Source: Ascidiaceihabitans sp.
GTDB taxonomy: Bacteria > Pseudomonadota > Alphaproteobacteria > Rhodobacterales > Rhodobacteraceae
DNA length: 63,197 nt
Direction of reading: 5' to 3'
Assembly: GCA_028825475.1 (NCBI GenBank)
Contig: JAPKAB010000014.1
Span: 1-63,197, forward strand
Numbering within the stretch: position 1 is the stretch's first letter; each line of letters starts with the position of its first letter. Shown here one piece after another: positions 9,692 through 18,908 of the stretch. Position numbers and translations under genes: made by a program. The notes beneath the pieces are model-generated. The model saw only the letters and a program-made list of their open reading frames with translations, searched no databases and was not told where the DNA came from.

Positions 9692-12322
9692 ATGACCGTC
9701 ACACCAATGATGGCCCAGTATCTAGAGATCAAAGCAGCGCATCCTGATGCTTTGCTGTTTTATCGCATGGGTGATTTCTATGAAATGTTCTTTGATGATG
9801 CCGTAGCGGCAGCTGAAAGCTTAGACATCGCTCTGACCAAACGCGGCAAACATGAAGGCAATGACATTCCCATGTGCGGCGTGCCTGTGCATGCGGCCGA
9901 AGGGTATCTGCTGACCCTCATCCGCAAAGGATATCGCGTTGGCGTTTGCGAGCAGCTGGAAAGTCCTGCTGAAGCAAAGAAACGTGGCTATAAATCGATC
10001 GTAAAACGCGATGTTGTGCGCCTTGTCACTCCAGGCACTTTGACAGAAGACAGCTTGCTGAACGCACGCAGCCACAATTATCTCGCAGCGTTTGTTGAGG
10101 TCCGCGATCAAGCTGCTATCGCATGGGTCGATATTTCCACTGGTATGTTTAACGCAATGAAGGCGAACCAAACGCGGTTGGGTCCTGAACTCGCCCGCTT
10201 GTCCCCGTCCGAGTTGATAGTCCCACAGGCACTAGAGAACGATTTACACCAGTTAGTGACTGAATTTGGAATTTCATTGACGGGATTGTCGGGATCTTCC
10301 TTTGACAGCACGTCTGGAGAAAAGCGCCTTTGTGATCTGTTCGGCGTCAGCACTTTGGACGCCTATGGTAACTTCGATCGGGCCGAAATTGCCGCGATGG
10401 GTGCCATCGTTGATTACCTAAATATTACTCAAAAGGGTAAATTGCCTCTATTGCAGCCCCCACAGCAGGAACAGCATAATAAAACCGTTCAAATCGACGC
10501 CGCGACGCGCCGCAATTTGGAACTAACCCAAGCGTTGTCAGGTGGACGTGCAGGATCATTGCTCGCTGTGATTGACACCACCGTCACCGCAGGCGGCGCA
10601 CGCCTTCTTGAGCGAAGGCTTTCTGCACCTTCGCGTGTGTTAGAGACAGTTTCGGACAGATTGAATGCCGTATCACACGTCCTAGAAAACACACGGATTA
10701 CCGAAGATGTACGTGAAAAACTGCGCCAAGTTCCCGATTTGGACCGCGCCCTGTCGCGCCTATCCTTAGACCGCGGCGGCCCCCGTGATCTGACCGCCAT
10801 TCGCAATGGGTTGGCTGAGGCGGGTTTGATTACATCAAACGGTCTTGGCGACGCGCCAAAACTATTGTCTAGCGCGTTACAAAGCCTAACAGGGCATGAC
10901 GATTTGATTGATCTACTAGATCAAGCACTGATTGCAGAGCCGCCACTTTTGGCCCGTGATGGCGGCTTCATCGCCCCCGAATATGACGAAGACCTCGATG
11001 AGGCCCGCAAACTACGTGATGAGGGGCGTAGTGTCATCGCGCAGATGCAAAAGGAATTTGCGACGCAAACAGGCATTTCGACGCTGAAGATCAAACACAA
11101 CAACGTATTGGGCTATTTCATCGAAACCACGGCGACTCATGCGGATAAAATGCTATCGCCGCCACTGAATGAAACCTTCATTCACCGTCAAACCACTGCC
11201 AATCAAGTGCGCTTTACCACTGTTGAGTTGTCCGAGATGGAGACGAAGATCCACAACGCTGGCAACCGCGCCCTTGAGATCGAAAAGCGTCTCTATGAAA
11301 TGCTAAAGCGCGCAATTCTGGACAGTGCAGCGCTGATCACGCAGACCGCCCGCGGCTTGGCAGAGATCGATTTGGCCACCAGTTTGGCCCACCTCGCCCG
11401 TGCCCAAGACTGGTGCAAGCCAACTGTCGATACCTCGCGTGCGTTCAACATCATCGCTGGGCGCCATCCCGTTGTGGAAAAGGCTTTGCGTGATCAATCT
11501 GGCCAACCGTTCATCGCCAATGACTGCGATCTGTCCGCGACGGACACTGCAAACATCTGGCTGCTCACCGGTCCCAATATGGCTGGTAAATCGACATTCT
11601 TGCGTCAAAACGCACTGATTGCCCTTCTGGCGCAAATGGGCAGCTATGTGCCCGCCTCTTCTGCGCATATTGGCATGATCAGCCAATTGTTCAGCCGCGT
11701 AGGTGCATCTGATGATTTGGCCCGTGGCCGTTCGACATTTATGGTTGAAATGGTGGAAACTGCAGCAATCCTTAATCAAGCAGACGACCATGCATTGGTG
11801 ATCTTGGATGAAATTGGACGCGGTACTGCGACCTATGACGGTCTATCAATCGCATGGGCCACGCTAGAGCACCTGCACGACGTTAACCAATCGCGCGCCT
11901 TGTTCGCTACGCACTATCACGAAATGACTGCGCTTTCGGGCAAGTTGGATGGGGTAGATAACGCTACTGTTGCGGTTAAAGAATTCGATGGTGACGTTGT
12001 GTTCTTGCACGAAGTTAAAAAAGGCGCTGCCGATCGGTCTTATGGTGTTCAGGTGGCAAAGCTGGCTGGTCTGCCAGATGCCGTAATCGCGCGCGCGCGT
12101 GTGGTGCTGGAAGCCTTGGAAAAAGGTGAGCGTGAAGGTGGTGCTACACAAAAGACACTGATCGACGATCTGCCCCTTTTCGCCAGCACGCCACCCCCTG
12201 CACCGGTTAAGGTTGAGGCCTCCCCAGCGTTAGATTTACTAGGCGATATTCTTCCAGACGAGTTGTCACCAAAACAAGCGCTCGACCTGATCTACAAACT
12301 GAAAGAGGCGGCCAAAAACTGA
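9692..12322 (+). CDS. mutS: DNA mismatch repair protein MutS
   Basis: 876 residues, a usual length. Domain I at the N-terminus has GDFYEMFFDDA with the mismatch-wedging Phe-x-Glu. The core and clamp domains follow. The ATPase begins with LTGPNMAGKSTFLRQ (Walker A about residue 627), then STFMVEM, ILDEIGRGTATYDG (Walker B) and ATHYHEMT. It recognises base mismatches and recruits MutL. The start has GGGGGACA 4-10 nt upstream. It is a single-gene unit, convergent with grpE after a 34-nt gap. Confidence 0.97.
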   Translation: MTVTPMMAQYLEIKAAHPDALLFYRMGDFYEMFFDDAVAAAESLDIALTKRGKHEGNDIPMCGVPVHAAEGYLLTLIRKGYRVGVCEQLESPAEAKKRGYKSIVKRDVVRLVTPGTLTEDSLLNARSHNYLAAFVEVRDQAAIAWVDISTGMFNAMKANQTRLGPELARLSPSELIVPQALENDLHQLVTEFGISLTGLSGSSFDSTSGEKRLCDLFGVSTLDAYGNFDRAEIAAMGAIVDYLNITQKGKLPLLQPPQQEQHNKTVQIDAATRRNLELTQALSGGRAGSLLAVIDTTVTAGGARLLERRLSAPSRVLETVSDRLNAVSHVLENTRITEDVREKLRQVPDLDRALSRLSLDRGGPRDLTAIRNGLAEAGLITSNGLGDAPKLLSSALQSLTGHDDLIDLLDQALIAEPPLLARDGGFIAPEYDEDLDEARKLRDEGRSVIAQMQKEFATQTGISTLKIKHNNVLGYFIETTATHADKMLSPPLNETFIHRQTTANQVRFTTVELSEMETKIHNAGNRALEIEKRLYEMLKRAILDSAALITQTARGLAEIDLATSLAHLARAQDWCKPTVDTSRAFNIIAGRHPVVEKALRDQSGQPFIANDCDLSATDTANIWLLTGPNMAGKSTFLRQNALIALLAQMGSYVPASSAHIGMISQLFSRVGASDDLARGRSTFMVEMVETAAILNQADDHALVILDEIGRGTATYDGLSIAWATLEHLHDVNQSRALFATHYHEMTALSGKLDGVDNATVAVKEFDGDVVFLHEVKKGAADRSYGVQVAKLAGLPDAVIARARVVLEALEKGEREGGATQKTLIDDLPLFASTPPPAPVKVEASPALDLLGDILPDELSPKQALDLIYKLKEAAKN

Positions 12323-12356
12323 CCGCCCCCTTTGGAAATTGTAGCTGCTAATTAAT

Positions 12357-12920
12357 TTAGCCAGCGGGTGTAGACGACACGCCAACCTGTGCAGGACGCA
12401 ACAAACGATCATGCAGCATAAAGCCCTCAGCGGCGACCTGAATGATGTCACCAGCAACTGTTGCTGGCACAGGTGCTTCAAACATCGCTTGGTGAACCTG
12501 TGGATCAAACTTGTCGCCAACAGCTGGCGTAATAACCTCGATGCCATGCTTTTTAAACACGCTCAAAAGCTCGCGCATTGTTAGCTCAATACCTTCCAAC
12601 AGCGGGCCAGCAACTTCGCGTTGCTCATCGGTGATTGTATCAAGCGCACGTTTCATGTTGTCATAAACCGGCAGCATATCACGAGCCAATTTTGAGCCAC
12701 CATAGTTCTCTGCCTCACGACGATCTTTATCCGAACGTTTGCGCGCATTTTCGGCATCAGCCAAAGCACGCATAAAGCGGTTTTTGTAATCATCACGTTC
12801 CACGCGAAGCTCATCTAGCTCCAGGGCTTCATCTGTGATTTCTTCCATTTCATCAGCGAATTCTTCCGCTTCCATGTCCTCGATATCATCGAGAAAATCA
12901 TTATTCGTTGGCTCAGCCAT
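12357..12920 (-). CDS. grpE: Nucleotide exchange factor GrpE
   Basis: 187 residues: an acidic N-terminal tail, a long coiled coil (about 30-90, with RVERDDYKNRFMRALADAEN), then the beta-domain with GIELTMRELLSVFKKHGIEVI and DPQVHQAMFE. It releases ADP from DnaK in the heat-shock cycle. It lies 9 nt after hrcA and is surely in the same operon, an arrangement conserved in alphaproteobacteria. The C-terminal RPAQVGVSS is the usual GrpE ending. Confidence 0.95.
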   Translation of the reverse strand: MAEPTNNDFLDDIEDMEAEEFADEMEEITDEALELDELRVERDDYKNRFMRALADAENARKRSDKDRREAENYGGSKLARDMLPVYDNMKRALDTITDEQREVAGPLLEGIELTMRELLSVFKKHGIEVITPAVGDKFDPQVHQAMFEAPVPATVAGDIIQVAAEGFMLHDRLLRPAQVGVSSTPAG

Positions 12921-12929
12921 AATCCACCT

Positions 12930-13997
12930 CTAGCTCCGGTCTGAAAGTAATTTTCCAACCAGTTGCGCCGTGTAATCTACAATCGGCACGATACGTCCAT
13001 AATTCAGTCTCGTCGGACCAATGACGCCGACGGCACCAATAATCTTACGATCAGCGTTCATATAAGGGGAAACCACCAAAGAGGAACCCGAAAGTGAAAA
13101 AAGTTTGTTCTCAGAGCCAATAAAAATGCGAACACCGTCGCCATCCTCGGTTAATTCAAGAAACTCAGAGATATCGCGCTTGCGTTCAAGGTCATCAAAC
13201 AGGTTTCGAATGCGTTCAAGATCATGTTCCTCAGCACTGGATTCGAGCAAGTTCGAACGACCACGTACGATCAAACGCTCACTGCGCTCTCCTTCAGCCT
13301 CCCAAACAGCCAACCCACTGTCGACCAAACTGCGGGCTAGGACATCAATTTCTTGGCGTCTATTAGATATCTCTTTTTGAATGACGCCGCGTACATCACT
13401 AAGGGTCCGACCCTCTACCAGTGAGTTCAAGAAATTGGCCGCCTCACGCATGGAACTGGGTGTAAGGCCCGGAGGCGGCGTGAACAGGCGGTTTTCAACA
13501 TGCCCATCGGCGAAGACCAATACGACCAATGCACGATCAATCGCCAACGATACAAATTCGATATGTTTGATCGGTGCTTCATGCTTCGGCGTTAAAACCA
13601 AAGATGCTCCTTGAGTCACTCCAGATAATGCCGCACCGACACGATCCAGCAATCCACCGACATCGTTTTCGTTGTGCCCCATCGTTGCATCGATCTTTTC
13701 GCGGTCGGTTTCGTCTGGAATTCCGACCTCCATCAACCCATCTACGAACATCCGCAGACCTGCTTGGGTCGGGATACGCCCGGCACTAACGTGGGGACTG
13801 TCCAGCAACCCCATATACTCAAGATCCTGCATAACGTTGCGAATGGTGGCTGCGCTGACCTTTTCGCTGAAATCACGAGTAAGCGTACGAGACCCGACAG
13901 GGTCACCATTGTGCAAATACCCCTCAACCACGCGGCGAAACACCTCACGGGAGCGGTCGTTCATATCATCAAGCATCTGTGGTTTATCTGTCATCAT
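12930..13997 (-). CDS. hrcA: Heat-inducible transcription repressor HrcA
   Basis: 355 residues. The winged-helix domain is at the N-terminus (DRSREVFRRVVEGYLHNGDPVGSRTL, then SAATIRNVMQDLEYMGLL and SPHVSAGRIPTQAGLRMFVD). A GAF-like sensor domain follows. HrcA represses chaperone genes at CIRCE inverted repeats with help from GroEL. No CIRCE sequence (TTAGCACTC-N9-GAGTGCTAA) was seen upstream of this operon, so its targets are probably elsewhere. The start could be ATG 13997 or the next codon, ATG 13994. Confidence 0.95.
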   Translation of the reverse strand: MMTDKPQMLDDMNDRSREVFRRVVEGYLHNGDPVGSRTLTRDFSEKVSAATIRNVMQDLEYMGLLDSPHVSAGRIPTQAGLRMFVDGLMEVGIPDETDREKIDATMGHNENDVGGLLDRVGAALSGVTQGASLVLTPKHEAPIKHIEFVSLAIDRALVVLVFADGHVENRLFTPPPGLTPSSMREAANFLNSLVEGRTLSDVRGVIQKEISNRRQEIDVLARSLVDSGLAVWEAEGERSERLIVRGRSNLLESSAEEHDLERIRNLFDDLERKRDISEFLELTEDGDGVRIFIGSENKLFSLSGSSLVVSPYMNADRKIIGAVGVIGPTRLNYGRIVPIVDYTAQLVGKLLSDRS

Positions 13998-14119
13998 ATA
14001 CCTTTAACGCAGCACCGATAGCGCCGCACCATTAAAGAGCACAGTGAACAAAGGTCAATCAGGGTTGCATCAAGGGGCATCGGGGCGGTATCCAACAAGC
14101 AACTTAAAAAGGATATAAC

Positions 14120-14833
14120 ATGCGACCTTCAGGACGTGCCCTCGACCAAATGCGCGAAGTTTCTATCGAAACTGGCTTTACCAAACACGCTGAAGGGTCC
14201 GCCCTGATCAAAATGGGCGACACACACGTGTTGTGCACCGCATCAATTGAGCCACGCGTTCCATCCTTTATCAAGGGATCTGGCCTTGGTTGGGTCACCG
14301 CAGAATACGGCATGTTGCCACGCGCCACCAACACACGGATGCGCCGCGAAGCAGCATCAGGCAAGCAAGGCGGCCGTACCGTTGAAATCCAACGCCTCAT
14401 TGGTCGTTCATTGCGCGCAGGCGTGGATCGTGTGGCTTTGGGCGAACGTCAAATCACCATCGACTGTGACGTCTTGCAAGCTGACGGCGGCACACGTTGT
14501 GCCTCCATCACAGGTGGCTGGATCGCATTACGTTTGGCTGTGAACAAACTGATGAAAGCCGGCGATGTGGTCAGCGATCCATTGGTTGATCCAGTTGCCG
14601 CGGTAAGCTGTGGTATCTACGCGGGCCAACCGGTTCTTGATCTGGATTACCCTGAGGATTCTGAAGCTGGCGTTGATGGCAACTTCATCATGACCGGTTC
14701 CAAAAAACTGATCGAAGTACAGATGAGCGCTGAAGGCTCCCTGTTCTCACGTACACAACTAAACGAACTGATGGACCTAGCCGAAAAAGGCGTAGGCGAA
14801 TTGGTAGAAGCCGCGAAAGCCGCTACAACATGA
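14120..14833 (+). CDS. rph: Ribonuclease PH
   Basis: 237 residues. It is a phosphate-dependent 3' exoribonuclease that trims tRNA precursors. It starts [20 protein letters not shown], with [32 protein letters not shown] and [16 protein letters not shown], the family's phosphate-binding and catalytic blocks. AAAAAGGA lies 7-8 nt before the ATG. Its stop overlaps the rdgB start by 4 nt (ATGA). It is the head of the rph-rdgB-hemW operon and diverges from hrcA. Confidence 0.96.
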   Translation: MRPSGRALDQMREVSIETGFTKHAEGSALIKMGDTHVLCTASIEPRVPSFIKGSGLGWVTAEYGMLPRATNTRMRREAASGKQGGRTVEIQRLIGRSLRAGVDRVALGERQITIDCDVLQADGGTRCASITGGWIALRLAVNKLMKAGDVVSDPLVDPVAAVSCGIYAGQPVLDLDYPEDSEAGVDGNFIMTGSKKLIEVQMSAEGSLFSRTQLNELMDLAEKGVGELVEAAKAATT

Positions 14834-15441
14834 GCCGTAAATTCACCCTAGATCGCCTGTTGGTGGCAACACATAACGCAGGCAAATTGGAAGAAATGCA
14901 TCAGCTATTTCAACCGCTTGGGGTGGTCATCACCGGCGCGGCCGAGATGGATTTGGCCGAACCGGAAGAGACGGAAAATACCTTTGTCGGAAACGCACGG
15001 ATCAAAGCCCACGCCGCCGTTATGGCCACAGGGCTTCCTGCGCTTTCTGACGATTCAGGCATCCAAGTTGATGGTCTAGATGGTGCGCCAGGTGTCTACA
15101 CCGCCGATTGGGCAGAGACGCCAAGTGGCCGTGACTTTATTATGGCGATGACCAAAACTCAGAACTTTTTGGAAGAACGTAACGCCCCGCATCCACGCAC
15201 TGCACGCTTCTGTTCCACGCTAGTTTTGGCATGGCCTGATGGACATGACGAAGTATTCGAGGGCACGGTTGAGGGCACCTTAGTTTGGCCAATGCGCGGC
15301 AAGCAAGGTCACGGATATGACCCGATGTTTATGCCCGTTGGCCACGATGTCACCTTTGCTGAAATGGACCATGACGCAAAGAACCTGATCAGCCATCGCG
15401 CCCGTGCATTCGAGAAACTGATCGCTGGCTGTTTTGGCTGA
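14830..15441 (+). CDS. rdgB: dITP/XTP pyrophosphatase (RdgB/HAM1)
   Basis: 203 residues. It removes non-canonical purine nucleotides (dITP, XTP) by hydrolysis to monophosphate and PPi. Motifs: [13 protein letters not shown] at the start, [24 protein letters not shown] with the metal-binding Asp pair, and GHGYDPMF near the end. It overlaps rph by 4 nt and hemW by 8 nt, so translation of all three is probably coupled. Confidence 0.95.
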   Translation: MSRKFTLDRLLVATHNAGKLEEMHQLFQPLGVVITGAAEMDLAEPEETENTFVGNARIKAHAAVMATGLPALSDDSGIQVDGLDGAPGVYTADWAETPSGRDFIMAMTKTQNFLEERNAPHPRTARFCSTLVLAWPDGHDEVFEGTVEGTLVWPMRGKQGHGYDPMFMPVGHDVTFAEMDHDAKNLISHRARAFEKLIAGCFG

Positions 15442-16591
15442 AGATTGGGAACAGGGCGGCTTCGGCCTCTATATCCACTGGCCATTTTGCGCCGCCAAAT
15501 GCCCCTATTGCGATTTCAACAGCCATGTTTCGCGTAGCATCGACCATTCCTCATGGCGCGATGGCTATCTAGCCGAACTGCGCCGTGCAGCCCGTGAAAC
15601 AAAGGGCCGTGTATTACGCAGCGTGTTTTTCGGTGGCGGCACACCCAGTCTGATGGATCCAGACGTGGTGGCTGATATCATGTCAGAAATCTATCGCCTC
15701 TGGCCCACCGCCAACGATCTTGAAACCACGCTCGAGGCCAACCCCGGGTCGGTCGAGGCTGGCCGCTTTGCTGCCTTCCGTCAGGCAGGTATCAATCGCA
15801 TCTCCATGGGGGTTCAAGCTCTCAATGACGACGACCTGCGCCGACTGGGCCGCATCCATACAGTGGGTGAGGCACGCACAGCATTCGACATTGCACGCAC
15901 GACCTTTGATCGCGTTAGTTTTGATTTGATCTATGGGCGTCAGAAACAAACACTTGATGATTGGAAAATAGAGCTCAAGCAGGCTCTAAATATGGCGATT
16001 GATCACCTTTCGCTCTACCAGCTCACTATTGAACAAGGCACAGCATTCGGCGATCGCTACAACGCGGGCAAACTGGCTGGCCTCCCCAGCGACGACCTTG
16101 GCGCGGATATGTACGAAGTGACCCAAGACATATGTGGCGAGGCCGGCATGCCATCCTATGAGGTCTCCAACCACGCCCGTGATGGGGCGCAGTCACGTCA
16201 CAACCTCGTCTACTGGCGCTATGGTGACTACGTAGGAATCGGCCCGGGTGCGCACGGTCGTTTGACCGTCAATGGCCAACGGACGGCTACGGAATGTTTC
16301 AGTAACCCAAAACGTTGGCTCGACGCTGCGTTGAGTGGCGAAACGGAAAAGCCCCGCGAGCCATTGGCGCGCGAGGATCAAGCAAGTGAACTTTTACTGA
16401 TGGGCCTTCGATTGAAGGAAGGCATCGACCCAAAGCGGTTCTTTGACCTTTCAGGCCGTAATATCGATCAAAACGCTATAAATGAGCTGATTGATTTAAA
16501 TCTACTTCACGCCCATAAAAATAGAATTATCGTTTCTGATCAAGGGTTTATGATTTTGAACGCTGTTTTGAGGCGTCTCTTAGAGGCTTAG
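15434..16591 (+). CDS. hemW: Heme chaperone HemW (radical SAM, formerly called coproporphyrinogen III oxidase-like)
   Basis: 385 residues. The radical-SAM cluster motif is CAAKCPYC (C-x3-C-x2-C, residues 19-26), followed by [11 protein letters not shown] and the N-P-G segment EANPGSVE. The extra Cys of true HemN enzymes (C-x3-C-x2-C-x-C) is replaced by Phe, fitting HemW, which binds and delivers heme. Start is TTG 15434. An in-frame TGA at 15419-15421 excludes longer products, and the only other nearby candidate is CTG 15425. It overlaps the rdgB stop by 8 nt and the end of convergent parB by 4 nt. Confidence 0.92.
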   Translation: MAEDWEQGGFGLYIHWPFCAAKCPYCDFNSHVSRSIDHSSWRDGYLAELRRAARETKGRVLRSVFFGGGTPSLMDPDVVADIMSEIYRLWPTANDLETTLEANPGSVEAGRFAAFRQAGINRISMGVQALNDDDLRRLGRIHTVGEARTAFDIARTTFDRVSFDLIYGRQKQTLDDWKIELKQALNMAIDHLSLYQLTIEQGTAFGDRYNAGKLAGLPSDDLGADMYEVTQDICGEAGMPSYEVSNHARDGAQSRHNLVYWRYGDYVGIGPGAHGRLTVNGQRTATECFSNPKRWLDAALSGETEKPREPLAREDQASELLLMGLRLKEGIDPKRFFDLSGRNIDQNAINELIDLNLLHAHKNRIIVSDQGFMILNAVLRRLLEA

Positions 16592-17481
16592 GCACCACCC
16601 AACCTACGACACAGATCATCGAGATCATCGAGAGAGCCATAATTAATGACCATCTGACCTTTCTCTGAACCTGGTTTATGGTTCAACAAAACCTTCATTT
16701 TGAGACCCGCTGACAAATCACCTTCAAGTGCTTTGGTGTCAGCATCTTTGTCTGGCTTGCCACCTACGATGCTTTCGCTGCTCGTAGTTTCACCTTTAGC
16801 TGCTGATGACTTCACAAGTGCCTCAGTCGCTCGAACGCTGAGGCCACCCTTGATTATAAGTTTAGCCAATTCAGATGCGTTCTCTGCCGGTACCAACGCA
16901 CGAGCGTGACCAGAAGACAATTCACCACTGCGAACAAGCTCAATTACATCGTCTGGCAGATTCAGCAAACGGAGCAAATTAGCGATGTGGCTACGGCTTT
17001 TACCCAAAGCTTCTGCCATCTTTTCCTGAGTATGGCCAAACCGATCCATCAACTGACGATACCCAACGGCTTCTTCCATTGGGTTTAGATCAGCACGTTG
17101 AATGTTTTCAATGATCGCAACTTCTAGAACCTCAGCATCAGAAAACTGACGCACAACAACAGGTAGCTCATGCAATTTCGCCATCTGAGAGGCGCGCCAG
17201 CGGCGTTCACCCGCAACAATCTGGTAACGACCGTTATCCAGAACTCGGACGATCAGCGGTTGGATAACACCCTTTTCCTTGATAGACGCGGCCAGATCAT
17301 CCAAATCACCTTGAACAAATTGTTTACGTGGTTGATCAGGATTGGCTTCAATTTGCTCGATTGGAACAAACCGTTCGGCGGCAGGACCATCTTGTACCAG
17401 AGTTTCAGCCTCTGTTACATCAGCCATCAATGCCGAAAGCCCTCGGCCAAGTCCGCGTTTGTTTTCTCTACCTGAAGCCAT
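16588..17481 (-). CDS. parB: Chromosome partitioning protein ParB
   Basis: 297 residues. N-terminal box KRGLGRGLSALMADV; the CTPase/ParB box with GERRWRASQMAKL; the helix-turn-helix with GHTQEKMAEALGKSRSHIANLLRLLNLP; and a C-terminal dimerisation region. It binds parS sites and spreads with CTP hydrolysis to form the segregation complex. Two perfect parS sites lie 1.4 and 3.3 kb away in the same gene cluster. parA precedes it by 19 nt. Confidence 0.97.
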   Translation of the reverse strand: MASGRENKRGLGRGLSALMADVTEAETLVQDGPAAERFVPIEQIEANPDQPRKQFVQGDLDDLAASIKEKGVIQPLIVRVLDNGRYQIVAGERRWRASQMAKLHELPVVVRQFSDAEVLEVAIIENIQRADLNPMEEAVGYRQLMDRFGHTQEKMAEALGKSRSHIANLLRLLNLPDDVIELVRSGELSSGHARALVPAENASELAKLIIKGGLSVRATEALVKSSAAKGETTSSESIVGGKPDKDADTKALEGDLSAGLKMKVLLNHKPGSEKGQMVINYGSLDDLDDLCRRLGGA

Positions 17482-17500
17482 GTTGCACCCCTATCCTAGA

Positions 17501-18301
17501 TTATAGTTTGTTCTTTTCGATCAATTCCTGCGCCAATGCGCGATATGCAATCGCACCTTTCGACGCTGAATCATATGTTAGAACTGGCATCGCAAAGGAC
17601 GGTGCCTCGCTCAAACGGACGTTCCTTGGAATGACCGTTTTAAACACCAAATCACCCAGATTATCACGAGCGTCTTGCTCAACCTGTTGTGAAAGATTGT
17701 TACGTTTGTCGTACATCGTCAGCACAACGCCTTCGATCCTAAGGTCTGTGTTGCCAGATTGGCGAACCTCGCGGATCGTCAACATAAGCTGAGACAATCC
17801 TTCTAGTGCAAAAAATTCACTTTGGAGCGGTACCAATACTGTGTGAGCCGCAATCATAGCATTCACAGTCAAAAGATTCAAAGACGGCGGGCAATCAATC
17901 AAAATGAAGTCAAATTCAAACTCATCAATTTGGGTTTGGCGTAATGCGTCGTGCAGCAAAAAACTACGTTTTTCGTTTGAAACCAGTTCAAGATCAGCAG
18001 AGCTTAGATCAACAGTTGCAGGAATAATCGCAAGATTTTCGATCGCTGACGCCTGAATAACGTCCTTGAGATCGATATCCTCAAGCAAAAGTTCATAAGT
18101 TGTAAACTCGCGATCACTTTGTTCGATCCCTAAGCCAGTCGATGCGTTCCCTTGTGGGTCCAAATCAACCACCAGAACACGATGACCAGCTTCAGCCAGT
18201 GCAGCAGAAAGGTTAATCGTTGTCGTAGTTTTGCCAACACCCCCTTTTTGGTTCGCCACGGCAATAATTTTAGGCCCTTCTGGGCGCGTCAGATCAGACA
18301 C
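17501..18301 (-). CDS. parA: Chromosome partitioning ATPase ParA
   Basis: 266 residues from GTG 18301, which has AAGGA 8 nt upstream; a TTG two codons earlier sits too close to that site. The deviant Walker A motif is NQKGGVGKTTTTINLSAAL, followed by VVDLDPQGNASTGLG and the Walker B region FDFILIDCPPSLNLLT. It forms gradients on the nucleoid and moves ParB-parS complexes apart. It overlaps the end of rsmG by 8 nt, so the two are translationally coupled. Confidence 0.97.
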   Translation of the reverse strand: MSDLTRPEGPKIIAVANQKGGVGKTTTTINLSAALAEAGHRVLVVDLDPQGNASTGLGIEQSDREFTTYELLLEDIDLKDVIQASAIENLAIIPATVDLSSADLELVSNEKRSFLLHDALRQTQIDEFEFDFILIDCPPSLNLLTVNAMIAAHTVLVPLQSEFFALEGLSQLMLTIREVRQSGNTDLRIEGVVLTMYDKRNNLSQQVEQDARDNLGDLVFKTVIPRNVRLSEAPSFAMPVLTYDSASKGAIAYRALAQELIEKNKL

Positions 18302-18908
18302 GGGCAAGTTCCTTAATCTTTAGGATAGCGGCGTTGCTATTTGTCTTACTTGTAATTTCTTCGTACTTGAATGACCAGTTTTCTTGCGCCTGCAAAACCT
18401 CTTTTTCCCAAGTCTCGCCTTTCGGAAGGATCGCAACGCCATTTTTTGCGGAATGGCGCTCCACAAACCCAAGCAGACCGTTCAAATCCGTTAGTGCGCG
18501 TGCCGAAATTACGCTTGCCCCAATGGGCTCAAGTACTTCGATACGTTCAGCATGAACTTTCACATTTAAACCGATCTTACGAACAGCATTACGAAGAAAC
18601 GCGCATTTACGTTGATCACTTTCAACAAGATAAAATTGCATATCCGGCCGACATTCTTTGGCGAAAATGGCTAGAACAATACCTGGCAAACCACCGCCGC
18701 TACCGAAATCAGCCCAAACTGTGCCCTCAACGGAAATGTCAAAGATCTGAGCAGAATCCCAGATATGACGATTCCAAATTTCTGGCAGGCTAGACTTTGA
18801 AACCAAATTAATCTTTGGATTCCACTTTTCTATCAAAGCAACATAGGCTTCCAACTGTTCAAATGTTTCACGTGAAACATCCGTCTTTAGCCAGCTTGGA
18901 CTGTTCAT
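18294..18908 (-). CDS. rsmG: 16S rRNA (guanine527-N7)-methyltransferase RsmG (GidB)
   Basis: 204 residues. It uses SAM to methylate G527 of 16S rRNA. Motifs: [22 protein letters not shown] near the N-terminus, then [17 protein letters not shown] (SAM site), [14 protein letters not shown], and [14 protein letters not shown]. Its ATG overlaps the mnmG stop (ATGA). Codons near the start contain a parS site, so DNA and protein constraints overlap here. It lies in the mnmE-mnmG-rsmG-parA-parB cluster. Confidence 0.96.
   Translation of the reverse strand: MNSPSWLKTDVSRETFEQLEAYVALIEKWNPKINLVSKSSLPEIWNRHIWDSAQIFDISVEGTVWADFGSGGGLPGIVLAIFAKECRPDMQFYLVESDQRKCAFLRNAVRKIGLNVKVHAERIEVLEPIGASVISARALTDLNGLLGFVERHSAKNGVAILPKGETWEKEVLQAQENWSFKYEEITSKTNSNAAILKIKELARV
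18864..18879. other. parS centromere site (inside the rsmG 5' end)
   Basis: Perfect 16-bp palindrome TGTTTCACGTGAAACA, identical to the canonical ParB-binding parS. It codes for VSRETF (codons 10-15 region) of RsmG. It lies 0.6 kb from parA and 5.2 kb from the candidate origin. Confidence 0.97.

Noticed and set aside
12930..14119. CIRCE operator before hrcA-grpE
   Set aside because: No TTAGCACTC-N9-GAGTGCTAA-like sequence could be found in the 120-nt gap upstream of hrcA.
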